Source of the DNA: Leptodactylus fallax
Taxonomy: Eukaryota; Chordata; Amphibia; Anura; Leptodactylidae
Reading direction: 5' to 3'
DNA: 64,000 nucleotides
Assembly: GCA_947044405.1 (NCBI GenBank)
Contig: CAMRHE010000133.1
Span: 372,001-436,000 of the forward strand
Position 1 is the first letter of the stretch; each line of letters begins with the position of its first letter. The notes beneath the pieces are model-generated. The model saw only the letters and a list, made by a program, of their open reading frames with translations, searched no databases and had not been told where the DNA came from. The position numbers and the translations under genes were made by a program. Shown here piece by piece: positions 57,184 through 64,000 of the stretch.

Positions 57184-57285
57184 GACATAAGAAACATGAG
57201 ATTTGCCTACAAGCACGATGGACGCATACGGAAAACTGTGTTTGAAAGCCTTGTGGCTTATGCATTCGCCTTGAATCATGACTTG
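57184..57285 (+). CDS. MTMR2: MTMR2 exon, end of PH-GRAM
   Basis: This 102-bp phase-0 exon (acceptor CTTTTTCAG, donor TTG|GTAGGA) encodes residues 85-118, DIRNMRFAYK through YAFALNHDL. It corresponds to human DIRNLRFAHK...YAFPVSNNL. The 86-bp intron before it is the shortest in the visible gene. The intron after it (57286-59655) holds a complete hAT element. Confidence 0.95.
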
Positions 57286-57823
57286 GTAGGACTGCTGTGA
57301 GCATTTACAACGCATTGCAACTTTTTAAATTTTTGCTCCTAGGTAGGGCCTGACATTATAATCAATAATAATGTCAGTAATCTCATCTTGTCTCAGAAAA
57401 CATGACTTTTTTCAAACATGAGTGCGATGCAAATAATGGGACTTGGTCACTTTAATAAGAAGAAATTAAATAGTTTCTCTGGTTTATTCAGGCACCCTAA
57501 TCTAATAGGGAGGAGACCCCATTTAAGACCCTCACCTATTGCCAGAGTGTAGAGGGACTACTAGGAGGAGACTATTTTTCTCCTGAGGACCCAGTATGTC
57601 TCTGCATTACACAGACATACCATGGATATTAATGGACATTATGCAATGCTTCGGCTCCCCTGTGGTGGCGCTACAGGGAATTTAAACACTCAGTGCCAGG
57701 TTTCCGCACAAATTACAGCTGATCACTGGGAAACCTAGCAGCATCCCCTGTCATCAGGTTACTATTAGTGGACTTTTCTACCAAAAAGGGTTTGATATTT
57801 AGGTTTGGCATGATATTTAGATG
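57286..57823 (+). other. MTMR2: MTMR2 intron left of the hAT copy
   Basis: The 57490-57720 part shares words with 20000-20200 and with 62557-62620 (GGAGGACCC, CACCGATATCC-like) and is a dispersed repeat fragment. No exon. Confidence 0.5.
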
Positions 57824-57831
57824 CTATAGCT

Positions 57832-59160
57832 CAGGGGTAGGCAACCTTTTTTGTTCGGCGTGCCGATTTTGATTAAAAAAATCAAAGTTGAGGTACTCGG
57901 AGTGCCGATCAATAATTGTAAGTCTGACGACCCCTGCACACAGTATTATGTCACATAGCGGCCCCTGCACACGGTATTATGTCACATAGCGGCCCCTGCA
58001 CACGGTATTATGGTGATAATACTAGTGATAATTGCTATTACTATTATTTTAGCGTGTAACAGATATCACTAGAGAGGCGAGCGGCGTATTTTACTCTATC
58101 AGGTATGGACAGGACAGAGACAGTGAAAAAATGTAAACTTTATTGGTGACTTTGTGCATGTGTTGTGTAAGTGTTTGGTGCGACACTTCTGGCGCTGCGA
58201 CCTGGACGATGGTAAATGTCTGGGTCACAGCGCCAATAACTTCCTGGTTATGTGATTAGGCTCAGAGGGGTATTACATTATCCCTCTATGTGACTATCAG
58301 AGAGAAAAAGTACAGTATGCCCTCTGATTGATAGGAGAGGGGATAACATGGACAGAAGTCCCTGCTATCCCCCCCCTGGGGTCATCTGCAGCTTATGCAC
58401 AGACAATGATGAGTTATCATTGTCTCTGCAGCTCCTCCTCCCCCTCCTTCCTTAGCTCTAAGATGCTGCCTGAGGTAGGAGGGGGGACACTTTTAGAGCC
58501 CCATTTCTAAGGATCTATTAGGGCCACAAAGATGCCACTGGATTCATTTTAAAGATGAGAATCTCATCTTTAAAACGATACCAAGATCTCCATGATTGAC
58601 CTTACACATTCAGAGCGATTCACTGTTAAAACGATGTCGGGAATTGAGATCTGCATTGGGATTTCAATGCAGAACATCGTTTTCACTAGCGAATCGCTCA
58701 GGATGTTTAAGGACGATCATGGTGATCTTGGTATCATTTTAAAGAGGAGATTCTCATCATTAAAATTAATCCAAGTGTTTCTTTATAGCTTTAACCAATC
58801 CTGAGCAATTCGCTCAGGTACAGTAGTGAAACCGGCAATTACCGGCTTTACTACTGTACTGCCGCATCCATCTTCACCAGGCGCTAATGAAATTTTAAGG
58901 AAGCCGGATGGAAAAACGCTGCAGGTAACGTTTTTCCATCCGGCTGAGGCACAGATCCGGCGCCACAACTGATGCCTCTTGTGCCAGAACCGATCCCATA
59001 GAAAACTATGGGATCCGTCCTGGCATCAGTTTCCCTCCAGCTTGTGTGCATCATGCCGGAGGGAAACAGATGTGACATATGTGAACACATCGCTGCCGTG
59101 CCAGGGAAATAAGCCTCGCGTGCCACTCTTGGCACGCGTGCCGGGGGTTGCCGACCCCTG
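57832..59160. mobile_element. Non-autonomous hAT element with perfect 8-bp TSD
   Basis: The terminal inverted repeats are CAGGGGTAGGCAACC at the left and GGTTGCCGACCCCTG at the right (inverse CAGGGGTCGGCAACC). The flanks are identical 8-mers, CTATAGCT at 57824-57831 and again at 59161-59168, which is the hAT signature. The body is 1329 bp with no transposase frame. It contains about three copies of a 31-bp unit at 57925-58015 and inverted blocks further right (for example GGTATCATTTT against AAAACGATACC). It lies in an MTMR2 intron and is a relative of the copy at 3113-4734. Confidence 0.9.
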
Positions 59161-59168
59161 CTATAGCT

Positions 59169-59655
59169 ACATGCTAAGCGGGATTTTCTCTGCTGTTAGG
59201 TTGAGAGTGATGATGTGGATAGTGCTGTATATTGATACTTAAAGCTGTCAATATACAATATGCCGCCATATCTCAGAAATCAGCCAGTCATTAGGAGGTC
59301 AGAGATGAGGTGTAGATGAGGATGGAGGCGATCGCAATATTGATCCAAAATCGTGCCATTTAGGTGCATGTCTTTTGAATACATATGACTTGCAAAGGAC
59401 ATAATCGCAGCACATATGCAAAGGCGACAAAATTGCAGATTGACACTTGTTACTCAAAACATATCTGCCTGTGTAATAGGATTCCTAGGAATGAAGATTA
59501 TAGGACCGCTAGTCACATGACCCTTCTTCTCTCTGTTTGCCAACAATGCCTTGCCTCAATCAGACTTTTCGTTGATGGGTTCCCTTTTAAGATAAAATGT
59601 GACAGGATCCCTCTAAAGACCTTTTTTCATCTTAAACGGTTTCTTCCTCCCTCAG
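59169..59655 (+). other. MTMR2: MTMR2 intron right of the hAT copy
   Basis: No repeat with ends. Runs into the acceptor before 59656. Confidence 0.6.
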
Positions 59656-59739
59656 CCACTCTTTGCCTTTGAGTATAAAGAAACTTTCCCTGAAAATGGC
59701 TGGAAAGTGTATGACCCCATCACCGAATACAAACGGCAG
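59656..59739 (+). CDS. MTMR2: MTMR2 exon linking PH-GRAM to phosphatase region
   Basis: This 84-bp phase-0 exon (acceptor CTCCCTCAG, donor CAG|GTGAGT) encodes residues 119-146: [20 protein letters not shown] and EYKRQ. The ENGW block and EYKRQ end are conserved in MTMR2 and MTMR1. It is preceded by a pyrimidine tract just upstream of the acceptor. Confidence 0.96.
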
Positions 59740-59876
59740 GTGAGTAGTGCAGCCAGTATATACTGTATACTCTGTGTATATCACAATCAGGATAGACTTT
59801 ACTTCCAATTATTTCTATATATGAGTTTTTTATATTTTATGTGTACAGTGATTATTATTATTATCTATTATTACAG

Positions 59877-60026
59877 GGTGTGCCCAATGAAAGTTGGAGA
59901 ATTACGAGACTGAATGAACGGTACGAGCTATGTGACAGCTACCCAGCCACTCTAGTCGTCCCAGTGACTATGTCTGATGATGAATTACGGAGGGTGGCCG
60001 CATTCAGAGCCAAAGACCGAATCCCT
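59877..60026 (+). CDS. MTMR2: MTMR2 exon with unusual GTGTGT donor
   Basis: This 150-bp phase-0 exon (acceptor TATTACAG) encodes residues 147-196: [34 protein letters not shown]. These follow human [29 protein letters not shown]. The only GT that joins the next exon in frame is directly after CCT (donor CCT|GTGTGT). The splice then reads IPALSW where human has IPVLSW, so the residue at the junction is Ala instead of Val. Reading past the donor hits a stop four codons later. Confidence 0.92.
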
Positions 60027-60675
60027 GTGTGTAGCTAAGTGCAAAACTGAGGTGGGGGGGATGTATCATAAAAGGTTTAAGAGTTTGAGTCTGTTCATTT
60101 GCAAGTTGGCCACCATGGTGAATGGAGAGAGTACATGACCATAATTATTATGCAGAATAGTCTGATAGTCAGAATGAGGCAGTGATTTCGAGGGTAGCAT
60201 TCCTGCCTTTCAGTATTGCAGTCCTGAGTTCAATAACTCAAGCATGGTAACTTCTGCATGGATCTTATGCATCTGCATTTAAGCCTTATTGGGGACAGTA
60301 ATTAAGGATTTTTTTGGCCCTCATTGGTTATCCATACTGATGACCTGTCCACCAGATAGGCCATCTGTATCTGATTGGGGAGAGTCTGACATCTGCATCA
60401 GTTGCCTTCGGGTGCTAGAAGCTATTGCGCTGGATGGGGCCGAAAGCAGCTCTGCTCCTACAGGTATTAAAAGGACCAGAGCTACAGTACCCGGCACCAC
60501 AGCTATACAGTGGACAGGGCTGCAACGCTGGTGCTATTACTTGAATTCCAGCACCGCAGCTTTCAGCTCTGTCCTTCTCTGTAGCTTCCAGCACTACAGC
60601 TGATCGGTGTGGGGTCTGGATACCATTTGGATAGGTTATCAGGATGAGAAACCACTTGGGGGCCAGAAAACCCCT
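60027..60675 (+). other. MTMR2: MTMR2 intron after the GTGTGT donor
   Basis: Begins at the GTGTGT donor. 60300-60670 is a decayed MITE (GATGACCTGTCCACCAGATA against ATAGGTTATCAGGATGAG, ending AACCCCTTTAG). No exon. Confidence 0.6.
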
Positions 60676-61109
60676 TTAGGCTAAGGCCCCACGTAATGGG
60701 CTGCAGCGAATAAACGGCGGAAACGCATTGTGGTTTTTCCTGCAGTGCTTTTCACAGAAAGTTTCTTCTATTTCTGTAGGCATAATTGACATGCTGCGAT
60801 TTCCAAAACCGCAATGGTTTTGGAAATTACAGTGTGTCCGCTGCGTGTATTTTTCTGCAATGTGTGCATGGGATTCTCTATAATCCCATCCACTTTGCAG
60901 GGACTGTAAAACGCAGCTTTCTTTGTTGCAGATTTTTCTGTGGTTTTTTTGAGCCAAAACCAGGAGTGGATTGAACAGAAAGTAGAGATATAAGAGCTTC
61001 CTATATGTCTCATTCCTTTTGGCTCAAAAAAAAAGAAAAAAACGCAGCAAAATCTCAAAATCTGCAACAAAAAAAGCTGTGTTTCAGCAACGTGGGGCTT
61101 CAGCCTTAA
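60676..61109. mobile_element. Palindromic MITE with GGCTAAGGCCCCACG ends
   Basis: TTAGGCTAAGGCCCCACGT at the left and CAACGTGGGGCTTCAGCC at the right, ending on TTAA at 61106-61109. Arms include CAATGGTTTTGGAAATTACA and AAAAAAACGCAGC words. Confidence 0.72.
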
Positions 61110-61315
61110 AGTAATTGTAATGGGTGAAAAACACATGGCTGCTTTCTTCCAGAAACAGTGCTACACCTGTCCACAGATGCATCTGGTATCGCAGTTTAGC
61201 CTTATTTACTTCAAAGGTTCTGAGCTGCAATACCAAACACAGCCTGTGAACAGTTGTGATGCTGTCTGGGGAGGAAAAAAGCCATGTATTTCCAATTTCG
61301 TACAAGCCCCTTTAA
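61106..61315. mobile_element. Short TTAA MITE abutting the previous element
   Basis: Opens on TTAA at 61106 shared with the preceding element and closes CCCCTTTAA at 61315. Arms AAAACACATGGCTGCTTTC and GGAAAAAAGCCATGTATT pair. Same family as 33678 and 38303. Confidence 0.65.
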
Positions 61316-61553
61316 CATGGGTTACCATAATCTGTGTACAGTCCTGTGGAATATGTCAGCACTAAATAGGCTATAAAATCCTTGTTGTCTTAGATGAGGA
61401 ACACTACAGGCAGTACAGCATCACAGGCCCTATATTTCCCTTTAAATCCCTGATAAACCATATCAGATTATAATCCACGTGAGCCATATCGGATTATAAT
61501 CCATGTGTGGGGGATATTTCTGAACAGTTTTAATGAGATTCCTTTACCATTAG

Positions 61554-61742
61554 GCCTTATCTTGGATCCATCCAGAGACGCAGGCTACCATTGTGCGGTG
61601 CAGTCAGCCCATGCCGGGAATCAGTGGGAGAAGATGTAAGGAGGATGAGAAGTATCTGCAGTCCATCATGGATGCCAACGCACAGTCCCACAAAATATTT
61701 ATTTTTGACGCAAGGCCTAGTGCAAATGCTATAGCCAGTAAG
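61554..61742 (+). CDS. MTMR2: MTMR2 exon, phosphatase domain N-part
   Basis: This 189-bp phase-0 exon (acceptor TTACCATTAG, donor AAG|GTATGT) encodes residues 197-259. It includes [51 protein letters not shown]. The [12 protein letters not shown] block is a subgroup hallmark and matches human MTMR2 closely. In human Val-Gly-Val-Ser-Gly the frog has Pro-Gly-Ile-Ser-Gly. Confidence 0.96.
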
Positions 61743-61887
61743 GTATGTCTAGTTTTAAGATGGTTTTACAATGTCCAGCTCATTATCTATATCTAACTAT
61801 TCTGATTGATAGCTTGGCCTGTTTACACTGGGCATGTGTGATGCAGTTGTTCAGATCTTAGATATAATTCATTTGTGTAAATGAGCC

Positions 61888-62150
61888 TTAAAGGGGTTCT
61901 CCAGAAGTTGGACATTGATAAGCTATCCTGAGGATAGGTTATCTTTATCAGATTGGTTGGGATCTGGCATCCAGGACCCCCACCAGTTAGTTTATTGAAA
62001 AGACTTCAGTGTTTGTGTGAACGTTGCATCCTCTTCACTGAATACCTGTATTTGCAGCTCAGCCCCGTTCATTTGAATGGGCCTGAGCTGCCGCTGTACC
62101 ATGTGACCTATGAATGTGATCTCATTGGCACAACAATGAAACCTTTATTA
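61888..62150. mobile_element. TTAAAGGGG MITE, right end decayed
   Basis: Starts TTAAAGGGGTTCTCCAGAAG with GATAAGCTATCCTGAGGATA. The right boundary is not clear. MTMR2 intron between the exons at 61554 and 62217. Confidence 0.55.
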
Positions 62151-62216
62151 ATGGACTGACCGGCCATCTAATGTGTATGGTGGCCTGTGACAAATATCAG
62201 TTTATCTGTTCTACAG

Positions 62217-62402
62217 TCAAAAGGTGGAGGATTTGAGAGCGAGGATGCTTATCAGAACGCAGAGCTGGTCTTCCTGGAAATCCACAATATTCACGTCATG
62301 AGGGAGTCTCTGAGGAAGCTGAAGGAAATCTCTTATCCCATCATTCAGGAATCACACTGGCTGTCTAACCTGGAGTCCACTCACTGGCTGGAACATATTA
62401 AG
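62217..62402 (+). CDS. MTMR2: MTMR2 exon, phosphatase domain middle
   Basis: This 186-bp phase-0 exon (acceptor GTTCTACAG, donor AAG|GTAGGT) encodes residues 260-321. It carries [36 protein letters not shown], and [16 protein letters not shown]. The [17 protein letters not shown] end agrees with MTMR2/MTM1 rather than MTMR1 (which has ARWLSNVDGTHWLEY). Confidence 0.97.
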
Positions 62403-62651
62403 GTAGGTGATATAGGACTAGGAACGGGGTTTATGTCAGATAATCTGGTTTACAAAACCCCTCTTCCACTACTCAGTTTGGGCATTCTGAGTTAATATCC
62501 TTTGCTCAGGATCTCAATCAGTTAAGTGGAATTGAGAGGGGCTACAAAGAGCGTCTCCCTCTCCCTGGAGGACCCGGCATATCCACGGGATACCATTGAT
62601 CTTTAAGGGATTTTAATGGTTGCTTGTTATGTAACTGTGCTTCCCTTCTAG

Positions 62652-62900
<249 letters not shown>

Positions 62901-63014
62901 TAATAAGCCTATTTCTAGTTTCAGCATTTTTTTTAGGATAGGGACATTTCACCTATACCCTATAGTTCCAGATCCACATTGCCGATTCCCTAACCAATGT
63001 TTTTCTCATTTTAG

Positions 63015-63107
63015 AGGATTGGACATGGCAACAAGAATCACCCGGACGCCGACAGATCCCCGGTGTTTCTGCAGTTTATCGACTGTGTTTGGCAAATGAC
63101 AATACAG
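63015..63107 (+). CDS. MTMR2: MTMR2 exon, last one inside the window
   Basis: This 93-bp phase-0 exon (acceptor TCATTTTAG, donor CAG|GTAAGA) encodes residues 391-421: [29 protein letters not shown]. It agrees with human [31 protein letters not shown]. The remaining phosphatase, coiled-coil and PDZ-binding exons lie downstream of 64000. Confidence 0.97.
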
Positions 63108-64000
63108 GTAAGAAGTAAAGACTGTGTTTTAACCCCTTCTTGCCTTTTCATATAACGGTACATCATACAGTCTGGATGGGTGTCAGCTTTATAATACTAG
63201 TTCTGATCCCGAATGTGTTTCCCAATCTTGGCAGACACAGAGCACCCCTGTGTCAAAAAAAAACAAAAAACCTTGGGACACCCATTCCAAATAATTTTTA
63301 CCAAAAGATAAAAAATGTCAGTTTTTAATGCAGTGTTCAAATTTTAAAATAGTTTTCAATTTTTTCCAATGCAGTTTTCATGCAATTTTAACTGCACCAC
63401 AACCATACCAACTGAATGTACTCTCAAAGCTACACCATCCAATGCTTCTCGCCCACCTACCCCCATCAAGCACATATCTAAAAATTCATCTTTTACCATC
63501 ACCATGCTCTGTTACTCACCCTCACATCCCTCACATAGTATCATACTCCCCAGTGGCCCCCAGACACCTTGTAATGCTCTTCAATGGTCCCAAGGCAAGT
63601 AATAATGCTCCCATTGGCCCCCAGATAAGTAATAATGCTCCCCAGTTTCAGCAGCAGTTTCCCAATACATTATATGAAACATTAATTGATGCCATTAAAT
63701 AATACAAATTGTCGTGCAAAAAAAAACCTTAGGAAATGTTCACACGGCTGAATTTTTGTAGTTGAAAAATTCAGCTTCAGGAATTTGAGCAAATTCCATG
63801 TCCATTTCCGCACCTGCCTCCCATTCATTTTAGTGGGAGTTATCAGGCAGAATCCGCCTGAAGATCGAGCGTGACGCTCATTTTTGCCACTAGAGGAAAA
63901 AAAAATCAGCATCTGCTTCCCATTGAAATCAGTGGAAGTTGGTTTCAGGTGGAGTTTGGAGCAGATTTTGAGGCGGAATCCACCTCAAATTTAGTGCCAA
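63108..64000 (+). other. MTMR2: MTMR2 intron, right edge of window
   Basis: 63530-63650 holds diverged units (AGTGGCCCCC, TAATGCTCCC) like the 31-bp minisatellites. 63728-64000 is a truncated element with AATCCGCCTGAAG and GGCGGAATCCACC words in opposite orientation. The next MTMR2 exon is not inside the window. Confidence 0.55.

Noticed and set aside
56966..57304. 112-residue minus-strand frame over MTMR2 exons
   Set aside because: It is the antisense shadow of two well-supported MTMR2 exons and the intron between them.

Overview
This is a 64 kb piece of a vertebrate nuclear genome, most likely from a frog. Two split protein-coding genes, both on the plus strand, can be read from their exons: the last three coding exons of MAML2 (Mastermind-like 2, a Notch co-activator) and the first ten recognisable coding exons of MTMR2 (a myotubularin-family phosphoinositide 3-phosphatase). 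Their order and orientation match what I know of human 11q21 (MAML2 then MTMR2, same strand). The frog assignment is inferred from the repeats: TTAAAGGRR-type (T2/Kolobok-like) MITEs, L1, Tc1/mariner, hAT and V-SINE elements, and long spacers between short vertebrate exons.

Layout. 1-28228 is a MAML2 intron filled with repeats: a non-autonomous hAT element holding a 31-bp minisatellite, a 97-bp satellite split by a V-SINE, a long ATCT microsatellite field, a 5'-truncated L1 with a target-site duplication, runs of TTAA-flanked MITEs, a TTAA-flanked element holding a 19-bp minisatellite, and an L2-like LINE tail. MAML2 coding exons lie at 28229-28390, 30176-30287 and 35367-36265 (stop). The intron between the last two carries a degenerate Tc1/mariner element whose interior is a 46-bp tandem array. 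A candidate MAML2 poly(A) site is near 42751. The intergenic stretch to about 49.6 kb is again mostly repeats, including a second 31-bp array.

A GC-richer, CpG-containing promoter-like segment at about 49.6-50.0 kb has a TCTCGCGAGA element and four ZNF143-like ACTACA...TCCC motifs, and probably starts MTMR2. MTMR2 coding exons run from 54961 to 63107, covering the N-terminal PH-GRAM region and most of the phosphatase domain with the intact Cx5R loop. The gene continues beyond the window. A second copy of the hAT element sits in an MTMR2 intron with a perfect 8-bp target-site duplication.

The two genes are independent: nuclear transcriptional co-activation for MAML2, endosomal lipid dephosphorylation for MTMR2. 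I see no undescribed multi-gene system. The most notable pattern is that three different cut-and-paste element types here each carry a long internal minisatellite. No rRNA, functional tRNA, CRISPR or bacterial-style operon is present.
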